Source: Candidatus Anstonellales archaeon
GTDB lineage: Archaea; Micrarchaeota; Micrarchaeia; Anstonellales; CG1-02-47-40
DNA: 64,000 nucleotides
Direction of reading: 5' to 3'
Assembly (NCBI GenBank): GCA_038869735.1
Contig: JAWCQO010000001.1
Location: 62,001-126,000 of the forward strand
Shown here one piece after another: positions 1-8,339 of this stretch (position 1 is the first letter of the stretch; every line of letters starts with the position of its first letter). The notes under the pieces are model-generated. The model had not been told where the DNA came from. It searched no databases and worked only from the letters and a program-made list of their open reading frames with translations. The translations under genes were made by a program, and so were the position numbers.

Positions 1-1
1 T

Positions 2-871
2 TCGGGTGATGCTAGTTGTGTTACTCCGCCCATTAAACTTATCCCTGAGGTACAGAAAAAAATTTTGGAATATTCTAAAAAGATAGCGTTGGGGATGAAA
101 AATATTGGTGCAATAAATATACAGTACGTAGTAAAAGATAATGTAGTTTATGTGCTTGAAGCAAATCCGAGAGCTTCGCGGACAATTCCATATTTGAGCA
201 AAGCAATAAACGTGCCGCTTGCTAAGATAGCTACTAAAGTTATTTTAGGAAAAAAACTCTCTGAGCTCTCACTTCCAAAAGGAGGTTCTGCAAAAATTTC
301 TCATTATGCAGTAAAAAGCGTGGTTTTTCCCTTCTTAAAAATGCCGGGAGTTGATTTCGTACTTGGACCTGAAATGAGGAGTACGGGCGAGGCGATGGGG
401 ATCGACTATGATTTTGGAGTAGCATATTACAAATCCCTTCTTGGGGCTAATTTGAACATTCCTATACGTGGGGCTGTGCTTATAAGCTTAAAGAAAGAAC
501 ACCAAGAGCATGCTTATGAGCTTGGAAAAAGATTTTCCGCCCTTGGTTTTGTAGTCTGTGCCACGGAAGGAACTGCAAAGCGCATAGGAAACGCTGTCGT
601 TTTGAATAAGGCAGGAGAAGGCGAACCAAACGTTATTTCTAGCATAAAAAATGGTATGATATCGTTAGTAATAAACACTCCCTCTAAGGGTAAGGATGCC
701 CAAACCGATGGGTTTAAAATTAGGAGGGTAGCGATTGAGAGCAATATTGCATGCATAACAAACCTTGAAGCGGCCTTTGCACTTCTTGATGCGATGGAAT
801 CTGTAAAAAGAAATGGCGATGTCGGAGTACGTATGTTGGATGAGTTTAATGAAATGGAAAAAAGAGGATAG
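2..871 (+). CDS. carB: Carbamoyl-phosphate synthase large subunit, C-terminal part
   Basis: The large subunit makes carbamoyl phosphate from bicarbonate, ammonia delivered by CarA, and two ATP, for pyrimidine and arginine synthesis. The window opens inside the gene: the frame is open from base 2 and the true start lies upstream. The first residues, SGDASCVTPP, and the block YVLEANPRASRT around residue 50 belong to the ATP-grasp core of the second synthetase half. The last 130 or so residues (from GAVLISLKKEH) fit the MGS-like regulatory domain, including the CATEGTAKRIG loop. The stop overlaps the start of the next gene by 23 bases. Family identity is clear; only the length is unknown. Confidence 0.95.
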   Translation, partial: SGDASCVTPPIKLIPEVQKKILEYSKKIALGMKNIGAINIQYVVKDNVVYVLEANPRASRTIPYLSKAINVPLAKIATKVILGKKLSELSLPKGGSAKISHYAVKSVVFPFLKMPGVDFVLGPEMRSTGEAMGIDYDFGVAYYKSLLGANLNIPIRGAVLISLKKEHQEHAYELGKRFSALGFVVCATEGTAKRIGNAVVLNKAGEGEPNVISSIKNGMISLVINTPSKGKDAQTDGFKIRRVAIESNIACITNLEAAFALLDAMESVKRNGDVGVRMLDEFNEMEKRG

Positions 872-1403
872 GATAGATTGCGCATTTATTGCGGGCGCTA
901 TATTTTCTCTCTGCTTTATGACAATTCTTTTAATACTGTTCAGCGACTTGGTTCTTCCTCTTTTTGGAGCCACACATGCCACACCTGTCTTTTCTCCAGG
1001 GGCTGAAAAAGACATAATAAGCCTTATCGATTCTGCAAGGGAAAGCATTGATATTGAAGTGTATTTATTCACAAATGAAAAGGCGTCATCAGCCTTAATT
1101 GAAGCAAAAAAGCGAGGGGTTCGTGTGCGCCTTATAGTTGAAAGGCGAACAGATGCTGATAAAGAATGGAAGTTGATAGAGAAAATGGCACAAGAAGGGA
1201 TTGAGATTAAGATGGCAAGCCAGCGATTTACGCTTACTCATTCAAAATTTATGATTATTGATGGAAGAAGAGCATTGGTTGGCAGTATGAACTTCTCTGG
1301 ATCCGCTTTTGCTACCAATCGCGAAGCAGGAGTAATTCTAAGTGGAAAGATAGTAGATGAATATAAAAAAATATTTGAAGAAGATTGGCAAGAAGCTACG
1401 TAG
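849..1403 (+). CDS. Exported PLD-family nuclease-like protein, single HKD motif
   Basis: Single-domain phospholipase D superfamily protein of the small Nuc-like type, in which two copies normally dimerise to form one active site that cleaves phosphodiesters. A membrane segment (about residues 10-35) acts as an N-terminal anchor or signal, so the catalytic domain should face outside. The hallmark HSKFMIIDG, followed by GSMNFS, gives the HxK(x)4D motif. I chose the ATG at 849 because it puts the hydrophobic stretch close to the N-terminus; starts at 813, 819 and 840 in the same frame are possible. The substrate (nucleic acid or phospholipid) cannot be told from sequence. It overlaps the carB end by 23 bases, so it is probably co-transcribed. 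Confidence 0.85.
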   Translation: MKWKKEDRIDCAFIAGAIFSLCFMTILLILFSDLVLPLFGATHATPVFSPGAEKDIISLIDSARESIDIEVYLFTNEKASSALIEAKKRGVRVRLIVERRTDADKEWKLIEKMAQEGIEIKMASQRFTLTHSKFMIIDGRRALVGSMNFSGSAFATNREAGVILSGKIVDEYKKIFEEDWQEAT

Positions 1404-1422
1404 TCCATATTAATATGGGACT
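1402..1422. other. Near-perfect inverted repeat between two genes
   Basis: AGT-CCATAT-TA-ATATGG-(G)-ACT forms a nine-pair hairpin with one bulged base, starting within the stop codon of the PLD gene. No T-run follows, so it is not a typical archaeal terminator. It could be a palindromic operator or an RNA processing site ahead of the isoprenoid gene pair. The symmetry is seen directly; the role is unknown. Confidence 0.4.
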
Positions 1423-1437
1423 CTAGAGGATTTTAGA

Positions 1438-2541
1438 ATGAAAAAGAAAGGGATAAGCATAACAGGAGCAGGACCGGCTGGTTTGTCTGCGGCAATAAAC
1501 TTGGCAGACCAGTTTGAAGTAGAAGTTTTTGAAAAGGAAAAAGATGTTGGAATGAAATGGGAGGGGAGTCTTCAATTTCTTGAAAATTATACCAGCCAAA
1601 GAGATGTTTTCGATTGGCTTGAGGATGTTGGGATAGAGCCCAACTTTTACTCAAAGCCCTTCTTTGATATCGAAGTGATAGCGGGAAGAGATAAGGACGC
1701 CGTCCTATCTTCAAAAAAGCCTTTATGGTATGTTGTGCGTAGAGGAAATCAAAAGGGGATGCTGGATTATGCACTCAAAAAACAGGCTGAAAGAAAAGGG
1801 GTAAAGATAAATTTTATGTCTAGGTGTAAGGAACCGCAGATTATTGCAACTGGACCATCATCTGTGGAAGGATTAGCAAGGGAGGCTATTTTTGAAACTC
1901 GGCTAGAGGATACGTTCTTAGTTTTTTTGGACAACGAAATTGCACCAGGTGGCTATGCCTATTTGGTTGTTGCTGATAGAGTAGGTACAGTCTGTACTGC
2001 AATAACCAAGAATTTTGAGAATATTGATGCCTACTTCAAAAAGACTATCGAACGAGCAAGGGAAAAAAAAGATTTGGATATGAGGAATGCGAGAATAAAG
2101 ACTAACTTCGTTTCTTTTTATTTAACTAAATCAGCAAAGGTAGGTAGTAGAATATATGTGGGGGAAGCGGCGGGATTTCAGGATTTTGTATTTGGTTTTG
2201 GGTTGAGATATGCGATTTGTTCTGGATATCTTGCAGCTAGAAGCATAACTGAGAAGATGGACTACGACTTGCTTTGGAAAAGAGAGTTTGGAGAGATGTT
2301 GGAGCTTGGCATACTAAATCGCTGGATTTATGAATGGGGAGGGAATCCTTATTTAAAATTTTTATTGGAAGAGGCAAAAAGGAGAGGTGATTTCCGTAAA
2401 TTTTTGAAAGACTTAAATACTGCTTCTTTCTCAAAAAAGCTTTTAATTCCACTTGCAAAAATAGGTCTAGGAAAGGCTGAAAGGTGTAATCACATAGAAA
2501 ACTGTGTTTGGTGTCCACGGAAAAAAAGATGGGTGGCTTGA
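1438..2541 (+). CDS. Geranylgeranyl reductase family FAD-dependent oxidoreductase
   Basis: Flavoprotein of the geranylgeranyl reductase family, which in archaea saturates the isoprenoid chains of membrane lipids. The N-terminus has the dinucleotide-binding fold ITGAGPAGLSAAINLA and an acidic end to strand two (VEVFEKE). Around residues 235-260, YVGEAAGFQDFVFGFGLRYA matches the second FAD motif and the substrate tunnel of the family. The C-terminus has a Cys pair in ENCVWCPRKKRW. The ATG at 1438 has a GAGGA ribosome site a few bases upstream. Its stop overlaps the next start (TGATG), coupling it to a squalene/phytoene synthase. The pair could make a C30 or C40 isoprenoid as well as, or instead of, membrane lipid. 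Confidence 0.85.
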   Translation: MKKKGISITGAGPAGLSAAINLADQFEVEVFEKEKDVGMKWEGSLQFLENYTSQRDVFDWLEDVGIEPNFYSKPFFDIEVIAGRDKDAVLSSKKPLWYVVRRGNQKGMLDYALKKQAERKGVKINFMSRCKEPQIIATGPSSVEGLAREAIFETRLEDTFLVFLDNEIAPGGYAYLVVADRVGTVCTAITKNFENIDAYFKKTIERAREKKDLDMRNARIKTNFVSFYLTKSAKVGSRIYVGEAAGFQDFVFGFGLRYAICSGYLAARSITEKMDYDLLWKREFGEMLELGILNRWIYEWGGNPYLKFLLEEAKRRGDFRKFLKDLNTASFSKKLLIPLAKIGLGKAERCNHIENCVWCPRKKRWVA

Positions 2542-3416
2542 TGGAAAGAGGAAAGTATAGGTTGGAGGAATGTTATGAATACTGCAAAAAGATAACGCGA
2601 GAACGGGGATCTAATTTTTATCTTGGCTTTTCGTTTCTTCCAAAGGAAAAGAGAAACGCTATATTTGCTTCATATGCATTTTGTAGATATGCGGACGACA
2701 TAGTTGATGAATCTAGAAGTGTGGATCAAAAAAGTCTCCTTTTGAAGTGGAAGCGGGCATTGGAACTTTGCTATAGGGGAAAAGCAAACCATCCAATAAC
2801 CATTGCTTTGCAGGATGCTGTAAAAAAATATGGGATACCCAAACAAGCATTTTTGGGGTTAATTGAGGGTTGTGAAATGGACTTGGCTATCAAGAGATAC
2901 AACTCTTTTGAGGATCTTCTTAAATATTGCGAACGGGTTGCAGTTACGATGAGTACTATCTCGTTGCATATTTTTGGGATAAAAGATAAAAAAGCAGAGA
3001 AATATGGCAAGTATCTTAGCCTTGCACTTCAGCTTACAAATATACTTAGGGATGTTGGTGAGGACGCAAAAAGGGGGAGGATTTATATCCCAATCGAGGA
3101 TTTAAGAAAGTACGGTTATTCAGAAGAGGAGCTTTTCAGCGAGGTATTAAACCCCCAATTTAGAAGACTTATGGAATTTCAAGTTAGAAGGGTAAAGGAA
3201 TATTTCGAGAAAGCTGAAAAAGTTCTTTGTTGCATTGAAGAAGATTCCCGATTTGCAGCTCTGCTTATGGGTGCGGTTTATGCAAAAATCCTTGACAGCA
3301 TTGAAAAAAGCGGCTATGATGTATTTTCAAAGACGTATGGCCTTAGTTTGATGGATAAAGCAATACTTATCCTAAAGATGATGATTTACCCATCTTATAC
3401 AAAAATTTGGAAATGA
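2541..3416 (+). CDS. Squalene/phytoene synthase family protein
   Basis: Head-to-head prenyl synthase that condenses two farnesyl or geranylgeranyl diphosphates into squalene or phytoene. Both Mg-diphosphate motifs are intact: YAFCRYADDIVDE near residue 50 and LTNILRDVGEDAKRGR near residue 160, followed by the usual YIP. About 290 residues is normal for the family. The start at 2541 overlaps the stop of the reductase gene (TGATG); an in-frame ATG at 2529 is the alternative. Sequence alone does not separate squalene from phytoene synthase. No desaturase or cyclase lies nearby, so the product may go to an apolar membrane lipid rather than a carotenoid. That last step is inference. Confidence 0.9.
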   Translation: MERGKYRLEECYEYCKKITRERGSNFYLGFSFLPKEKRNAIFASYAFCRYADDIVDESRSVDQKSLLLKWKRALELCYRGKANHPITIALQDAVKKYGIPKQAFLGLIEGCEMDLAIKRYNSFEDLLKYCERVAVTMSTISLHIFGIKDKKAEKYGKYLSLALQLTNILRDVGEDAKRGRIYIPIEDLRKYGYSEEELFSEVLNPQFRRLMEFQVRRVKEYFEKAEKVLCCIEEDSRFAALLMGAVYAKILDSIEKSGYDVFSKTYGLSLMDKAILILKMMIYPSYTKIWK

Positions 3417-3462
3417 GAATAAGGATTGGAATTAATATTTTGTTTATCTGGTAGGTTGATAG

Positions 3463-4029
3463 TCATATTTTTCCGACAAGGTCTAAGCTTGGTCTTATTG
3501 TTTTTTTGCCAGGCTCCCAGCTTGCCGGACATACTTCCCCTTTTGTTTCGCGTATGAATTTGCAGGCCAAGAGCTTCCTAAAAGTTTCCTTTGCACTTCT
3601 TCCTATAGCGTTTTCGTTCATTTCAAGGCATTTGAGGACGCCATCAGGGTCTATTATAAATGTTGCTCGAAAGGAGATGCCCTCTTTTTCGATATACGTT
3701 CCAAATTCCTTGCAAATTCGCCCTGATGGATCAGCAAGCATGGGAAACTTCACTTTTTTTATAGCGGGGGAGTTATCGTGCCAAGCTTTGTGTACAAAGA
3801 CGGTGTCAGTACTTATACTTAGGATCTCTGCACCTTCTTTTTTGAAATTATCATAAAGAGTTGCTAACTCTTCAAGCTCTGTGGGGCATACAAATGTAAA
3901 GTCTGCAGGGTAGAAAAAAAGAATTACCCACTTTCCTCCATAATCTGAAAGTTTTATGGTTTTTTCCCCTCCATCAACGAAGGCCTTGGCCTCAAAATCA
4001 GGCACTTTCTCCCCTAGTCTTACAACCAT
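3463..4029 (-). CDS. 2-Cys peroxiredoxin (AhpC/Prx1 type)
   Basis: Thiol peroxidase that reduces hydrogen peroxide and alkyl hydroperoxides. The peroxidatic cysteine is Cys48 in PADFTFVCPTE and the resolving cysteine is Cys167 in EVCPASWEPGKK. The presence of both, and 188 residues, marks a typical two-cysteine AhpC/Prx1 enzyme rather than a BCP type. The start has an AAGGTGA ribosome site upstream. It is a single-gene unit converging on the isoprenoid pair. Its electrons could come from the thioredoxin reductase at 19136-20077, though no thioredoxin gene is in the window. Confidence 0.95.
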   Translation of the reverse strand: MVVRLGEKVPDFEAKAFVDGGEKTIKLSDYGGKWVILFFYPADFTFVCPTELEELATLYDNFKKEGAEILSISTDTVFVHKAWHDNSPAIKKVKFPMLADPSGRICKEFGTYIEKEGISFRATFIIDPDGVLKCLEMNENAIGRSAKETFRKLLACKFIRETKGEVCPASWEPGKKTIRPSLDLVGKI

Positions 4030-4112
4030 TTAAATTTCACCTTTCCTAAAAGATTTATTTGGAATTAATTTGAATCTAATATTTATAACTTTTATTCTCA
4101 TAGTGAAGGCAT

Positions 4113-4646
4113 ATGGAAGAAAAAAAAGATGAAGAGTTGGAGGTGCAGGGAAGGAAAGGTATTGCTTCAAGAGGCATCCCGTCTCATGAAGCCATGTACC
4201 TCCCCCCTCATGATAGTCACCATTTGAGAATTTTTCAAGATTCAAATGAGAATATAACAAGAAATCTATGGAGTTTGGAGGAGGTACTAAATTTTGTTTT
4301 TCCAAAAAAGTACCAGCAGAAGTATTATGCGTGTGCAACATCGTTTATTTCTTGTCTGGTGTCAAAATGTGAGATGAGTGGCTCTGACGTAAATGAATTT
4401 GTCAGGACATCTGGTGTATCGAAGGCAACGTTTTACAATAGGGTTTTACCCAGGCTCCGAAGAGTCGGTATGATAAAGGTTGAGAGGAAGACTGTCAGTT
4501 CGAAGGAGTCATCAAGGAAGTATAGACCGATGATTATAAGGATATCTAAGACATTTGGAAACTATTTAATAAAAATTGGGGATTCCTGGCTTGCCATCGT
4601 TGACGATGCAAGAAGTAGGAAGGATAAGTTGTACGAATCTCCCTAG
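4113..4646 (+). CDS. Winged-helix DNA-binding protein, probable transcription regulator
   Basis: Not a family I can name. The region around residues 85-135 (SDVNEFVRTSGVSKATFYNRVLPRL followed by a basic wing, RVGMIKVERK) has the pattern of a winged helix-turn-helix; the quoted stretch is interrupted here only for description. The first 60 residues are polar, probably disordered, with a cluster of histidines (PPHDSHH). The middle has two nearby cysteines (CATSFISCLVSKC). It diverges from the peroxiredoxin gene with an 83-base spacer, so a redox-responsive regulator of that gene is conceivable, but this rests on position only. The ATG at 4113 follows a TATA-like TTTATAACTTTTAT stretch closely, which fits a leaderless message. 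Confidence 0.6.
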   Translation: MEEKKDEELEVQGRKGIASRGIPSHEAMYLPPHDSHHLRIFQDSNENITRNLWSLEEVLNFVFPKKYQQKYYACATSFISCLVSKCEMSGSDVNEFVRTSGVSKATFYNRVLPRLRRVGMIKVERKTVSSKESSRKYRPMIIRISKTFGNYLIKIGDSWLAIVDDARSRKDKLYESP

Positions 4647-4768
4647 AAGCACTGTAGACGCAATTTGTCAGGTTACAACTGCAATTGACGAATATAGGCT
4701 ACTCTTTTTTGGTAAATTTTTCTTTTAAGCTGATCTCTTCAATACAATTCATCAGCGAGGTGTTATTT

Positions 4769-5092
4769 ATGACTAGTATCGGAACAATAAATCTGAAGAA
4801 AGGAATACTCAGAAGCCCAGAAATGCGTAGTGAAACTGGGGTCGAGAAAAAGAGGTCGTCATCGTTTTTGATAACAAAACCCCTCACAGAGGCAGCTATT
4901 CAAGCTATCAAAGCAACTCAATCAGATAGCAAAGACAAAAAAATCGAAAATGTTAGTGAGTATCACGATTGCAGAGACTGTGCGCCTTGGATCGGTGCGC
5001 CAGAGCCGCAAGTTAATGACGAAACAAAAAAAGAAAATGAACAACCAAAAAAATGGGATGCTGAGTGGTTTGGACTAAGCCCTACATGTTAA
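4769..5092 (+). CDS. Small hypothetical protein with CxxC
   Basis: A 107-residue protein I do not recognise. The ATG at 4769 is preferred because GAGGTG sits at a proper ribosome-site distance; the frame stays open upstream to 4685 but that part looks non-coding. The sequence is polar and probably partly disordered. One short cluster, HDCRDCAPWIGAPEP around residues 70-85, has a CxxC that could bind metal or form a disulphide. The tail ends DAEWFGLSPTC. No signal peptide or membrane segment is visible. It lies between a regulator and the converging coiled-coil gene. Confidence 0.5.
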   Translation: MTSIGTINLKKGILRSPEMRSETGVEKKRSSSFLITKPLTEAAIQAIKATQSDSKDKKIENVSEYHDCRDCAPWIGAPEPQVNDETKKENEQPKKWDAEWFGLSPTC

Positions 5093-5100
5093 TTGTGCCT

Positions 5101-6627
5101 TTATTTTTTCTTTGAAAGGTCCTTCTTTTTTTCTTTTTTTTCTTTTTTATTTGGGACAACATTGTGTTCTAAATTTCCGAGATGTTCAAGAAGAGTGTCT
5201 CTGGATGTTATTGCTTGAGAAAAGTTTTCATAAGCACTCCTTGCTCGTAACCTGAGTGTATCAACGCCAACACCTGGAGGTTCTTCATCAGTGCTGACTG
5301 ATGCTTCTATTGACTTGACTATACTTTTTGCCTCAATTATAAGATCCGCTATTCTCTTTTTGGAAGCTTCAATCTGCCTGTTTATTTCTTCCTCTGTCCT
5401 TTGTGCAGAGATGGCTTCAAAAAGGTTTTTTTCAGATACTTCTTTTAACTCGTCGATATATCGTCTGACAAAATTTGTTTCTACGGATTCCCTAAGAGAC
5501 TCGTATGCTTTTTGACTCTCTTGCGCAAAACGTTCAAATTCGTCAAGACGACGCGAGTATTCGTTAATGTATTCAACCACTGTTCGATCAATGTGTGAAA
5601 GTCTATTTATCTGCTCTGAGAGTTCCTTGATCTTCTGCTTTTGAGTTTCAAGGGAAGAACGCATTGGTAAGAGTCGTAAAGAAAGGTTTTTTGTAATTGT
5701 TTCTATTGAATCATAGGTTTTTTGAGCCGCCTCTAGATGCTCCATGTTCTGTCTTATTTGTGCAGTCGCTTCCTGGATGGTTAAACGGAGCTTTTGCTGC
5801 TCCTCTTTTGATTTCTCCAAAAGTTGAACAAGATCAATGAGCTTGGATTCGGCTCCAAAGAGATCTCTTTCATTTTCTTCTACTTTTTTTGTTGTATCAT
5901 ATCTTGCTTGATTGATTTCTATAAGTAGTTTTTCAATCTGAGTCTTTAGGCTTTGAAACACTTTCCTTGCTTCTATATCGATAGATGCTATCTTTTCGAG
6001 GTATGACTCCATCTGTTGTGCTGTCTCCGGAATTTCCATTGTTCTCTGCTGAAGAAATAAAATTGTTTTTTCCTTTTCTAGTAATCTCTCTGCTATCGTT
6101 TGAAGCTGAGTATCCATTCTTTTTTCGATTGGAAGGTAAACCTCTTCGTATATTTTTTCTTTTTCTGAATGCAACTTTGCAAGAACCTTCTTTTCTTTTT
6201 CTATTTCAGCAATATATTCTTTAAGTCGGTTGGCAGAAAGGTTGAGGCTTAATGGCTTTTTCTTCTTTCTACTTTTCGGCTTTCTCAAAGGCGGTGAGGC
6301 GGATTCGGTTTGAGAGAAAGCTTGGGGAAGAGAGGGACTGGACAGAGTATCTTCTTTTTCCAATTCTTTTTCGTGAGGTTGTGAGACTAAGTTTTCCTTA
6401 TGGTCTACATGTGCCTTCTTTCCTTTCCAGCGAACATATGTCTTTGTAAGTAAGTATTCTAACTCAATAAGGCCTCTTTCTTCTAATACACGAAGCCATC
6501 TTTCTGTGTCTTTTATACCGAGCCCACAGACTGACGCTGCCTCTGAAACTTCAACAACCTTTTTTGATTTGAGAAACTCTACGAGTATATCTATTTGAGT
6601 ATTTATGTCCCTGTTTGAGTGATCCAA
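5101..6627 (-). CDS. Winged-helix plus long coiled-coil protein
   Basis: A 508-residue protein with three visible parts. Residues 5-70 look like a winged helix (QIDILVEFLKSKK, then EVSEAASVCGLGIKDTERWL and a wing ending VRWKG). Residues 70-130 are a charged Ser/Pro/Lys linker. Residues 130-480 are almost unbroken heptad-rich coiled coil, ending in a lysine-rich tail. The only start that keeps the winged helix is a TTG at 6627. A GGTG upstream of it falls in a tandem repeat copied from the end of the L10e gene. Function is unknown. A DNA-binding head on a rod suggests a chromosome-organising or tethering role, which is inference. Confidence 0.7.
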   Translation of the reverse strand: MDHSNRDINTQIDILVEFLKSKKVVEVSEAASVCGLGIKDTERWLRVLEERGLIELEYLLTKTYVRWKGKKAHVDHKENLVSQPHEKELEKEDTLSSPSLPQAFSQTESASPPLRKPKSRKKKKPLSLNLSANRLKEYIAEIEKEKKVLAKLHSEKEKIYEEVYLPIEKRMDTQLQTIAERLLEKEKTILFLQQRTMEIPETAQQMESYLEKIASIDIEARKVFQSLKTQIEKLLIEINQARYDTTKKVEENERDLFGAESKLIDLVQLLEKSKEEQQKLRLTIQEATAQIRQNMEHLEAAQKTYDSIETITKNLSLRLLPMRSSLETQKQKIKELSEQINRLSHIDRTVVEYINEYSRRLDEFERFAQESQKAYESLRESVETNFVRRYIDELKEVSEKNLFEAISAQRTEEEINRQIEASKKRIADLIIEAKSIVKSIEASVSTDEEPPGVGVDTLRLRARSAYENFSQAITSRDTLLEHLGNLEHNVVPNKKEKKEKKKDLSKKK

Positions 6628-6632
6628 TTATA

Positions 6633-6684
6633 AACACCAGCTACTATGCGGAGATAGGAACACCAGCTACTATGCGGAGATAGG
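6633..6684. repeat. Perfect 2 x 26-bp tandem duplication at the L10e 3' end
   Basis: Two identical copies, 6633-6658 and 6659-6684, head to tail with no gap. The right-hand copy encodes the last four codons (PISA) and the stop of the leftward L10e gene. The left-hand copy is an extra, untranslated repeat downstream of that stop and supplies most of the spacer before the coiled-coil gene, including its GGTG. It looks like a recent slippage or unequal-exchange duplication. Confidence 0.95.
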
Positions 6685-7197
6685 CCTCTTTTCAACAACG
6701 AACTTTCCGGAAACCTTGCAACGCGCTCGTCTAAAAGCTTCAAGAACGGCATCCTCCTTATCTTTTGTTGTCATGATTCTAAACAGTGATTGACCTGGAT
6801 AGAGCCGTGCTGCTCTGTCCGTGGTGCGTCCAAAAGCCATTCGCATTCCTTTCTGAAGCCTGTCTGCCCCTGCTCCAGCTATCATTTTGTTTTCTCTTAG
6901 GACTTGATGGGGAAAAACAAGAACATGAAATAGGTATTGGTCTCGCATTACTTTTTCAAGATACTTATTTACCGCTTGCCTTGATGCTTCTATTGCGTTG
7001 TCTCTAAGCTGCACTGGCTGCTTTGCGACAAAGTCGTACTGTATATTATACGAATCGGAATCCTTTCCCATTTTATATACATGAAGAGAAAGGTGGGGCA
7101 TAGCTTTGATATACGATTTTTTTGGAGTGCTTTTTGAGTATCTTGTCCAAGCAACTTTTTTTATACTTCTGCAAGTTCTAGCTGGCCTTAAACCCAT
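6670..7197 (-). CDS. rpl10e: Ribosomal protein L10e (uL16)
   Basis: Large-subunit ribosomal protein, archaeal/eukaryal form of uL16, near the A-site tRNA and the P-stalk base. The 175-residue length is normal. Recognisable parts are the N-terminal MGLRPARTCR, the central HVLVFPHQVLRENKM, and GAGADRLQKGMRMAFG, the conserved loop near the peptidyl-transferase centre. A GAGGTG ribosome site precedes the ATG at 7197. The last codons and stop lie in a 26-bp tandem duplication; the reading frame is not damaged. Confidence 0.96.
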   Translation of the reverse strand: MGLRPARTCRSIKKVAWTRYSKSTPKKSYIKAMPHLSLHVYKMGKDSDSYNIQYDFVAKQPVQLRDNAIEASRQAVNKYLEKVMRDQYLFHVLVFPHQVLRENKMIAGAGADRLQKGMRMAFGRTTDRAARLYPGQSLFRIMTTKDKEDAVLEAFRRARCKVSGKFVVEKRPISA

Positions 7198-7218
7198 ATG
7201 ATGGACACCTCTTAGATA

Positions 7219-7848
7219 TTACTTAATTTCTTCATCTTTTTTGTTTGCATTGTTATTTTTGATATAAGAGTATATAAAAAATTGCGTTTTTTGAACTATG
7301 GGGTTTCCTGCAAGCAAAAAAACCACTAATGAGGATAATGCAGATAGAAAGATAGAGAAGTGGGCAACTGCCTCAAAGTCATTTGGAGGGATAATTATTT
7401 TTTCTACCCCAATATAATAATCTACATAGTCGTTTAAAAAAAAGAATAAAGACGCAGGAATTATAAGAAGAGTGCGTTTGTAAGGGATAGTAAGGATAGA
7501 CAAAGCCACCATTCCTATGTGGGGTAAGATGAAAAAAATAAGAGAATTAAGAAGACTTTCTTCTGAAAGATAAACTTGTGGATGGAAGAACGCCATCAGG
7601 AAAATGGTCCAAATTCCATACTTTATAAGAGCAATTGATGAAAGATAACGTAATAAAAGTAAAGAAGGATCATGGGAGGGGTTAAGGAGTACGGCCAGAG
7701 CAAGAATGATAGATAGAGGGGAATCCGCTACAAACAGCCAAAGATAGATGTTTACTTTCTTAAATGCATAGGAGTAGTAGTAAATTCCATAGATAGATGC
7801 AAAGATGAGGAGTAGGATGAGTATCTGACGGAGATTAGTGGTTTTCAT
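7219..7848 (-). CDS. DUF1405-type integral membrane protein
   Basis: A 209-residue membrane protein with about six hydrophobic segments. The pattern near the N-terminus (YGIYYYSYAF, then WLFVADSPLS) and FFLNDYVDYYIG near residue 145 are the landmarks I associate with the DUF1405 family of Archaea and Firmicutes, whose function is not established. It overlaps the preceding acyltransferase gene by 14 bases and is the last gene of a leftward PCNA-acyltransferase-DUF1405 run. The tail (NNNANKKDEEIK) is polar and probably cytoplasmic. Confidence 0.75.
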   Translation of the reverse strand: MKTTNLRQILILLLIFASIYGIYYYSYAFKKVNIYLWLFVADSPLSIILALAVLLNPSHDPSLLLLRYLSSIALIKYGIWTIFLMAFFHPQVYLSEESLLNSLIFFILPHIGMVALSILTIPYKRTLLIIPASLFFFLNDYVDYYIGVEKIIIPPNDFEAVAHFSIFLSALSSLVVFLLAGNPIVQKTQFFIYSYIKNNNANKKDEEIK

Positions 7849-8335
7849 GCGTCTTTCCTTGCTTTCTGATTATTCTGGCAGGTGAACCACAAACAAGTTG
7901 ATTTTTTCCCACGTTTTTTGTTACGATACTGCCCGCTCCGACCGTCGCATTATCACGTATCTCTATACCTGCCAATAGAATAGAGCGTGCACCTACAACT
8001 ACATTTTTGCCTATTCTAACTCTCCCCACACGAAATTGGTCTATCAAAAATTCGTGTGCAAGTATTACAGCTCCATAGCCGATGATGGAATTTTCCCCTA
8101 CTTCAATGAGTTCAGGATATAAGAAGTCAAAATCTACGTCCGGCGCGATTGAAACGTCTTTACCTATCCGAATTCCTGTCAGCGAAAGCAGTAAATTCTT
8201 GATGCTAAGTGAAGGAATTTTCTTTGAAATCTGGATTAGACAGTAATTAAAGGCCGTGCGCAAGGGATTTTTTACTCTCCACCATAGATGGAGAGAATTT
8301 TTACCAGAAACTTTTGTTATTTGTAGCCTTCTCAT
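7835..8335 (-). CDS. Left-handed beta-helix (hexapeptide) acyltransferase
   Basis: Member of the trimeric hexapeptide-repeat acyltransferases, which move acetyl or other acyl groups from CoA. Repeats run from about residue 55 to 150 (IRIGKDVSIAP, VRIGKNVVVGARSILLAGIE, IRDNATVGAGSIV), ending in the family hallmark GSPARIIRK. The N-terminal 50 residues are basic and amphipathic and may bind membrane. The acceptor is unknown. It follows PCNA by four bases and overlaps the DUF1405 gene, so all three are probably one transcript, with no obvious functional link to PCNA. Confidence 0.85.
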   Translation of the reverse strand: MRRLQITKVSGKNSLHLWWRVKNPLRTAFNYCLIQISKKIPSLSIKNLLLSLTGIRIGKDVSIAPDVDFDFLYPELIEVGENSIIGYGAVILAHEFLIDQFRVGRVRIGKNVVVGARSILLAGIEIRDNATVGAGSIVTKNVGKNQLVCGSPARIIRKQGKTHENH

Positions 8336-8339
8336 GGAT

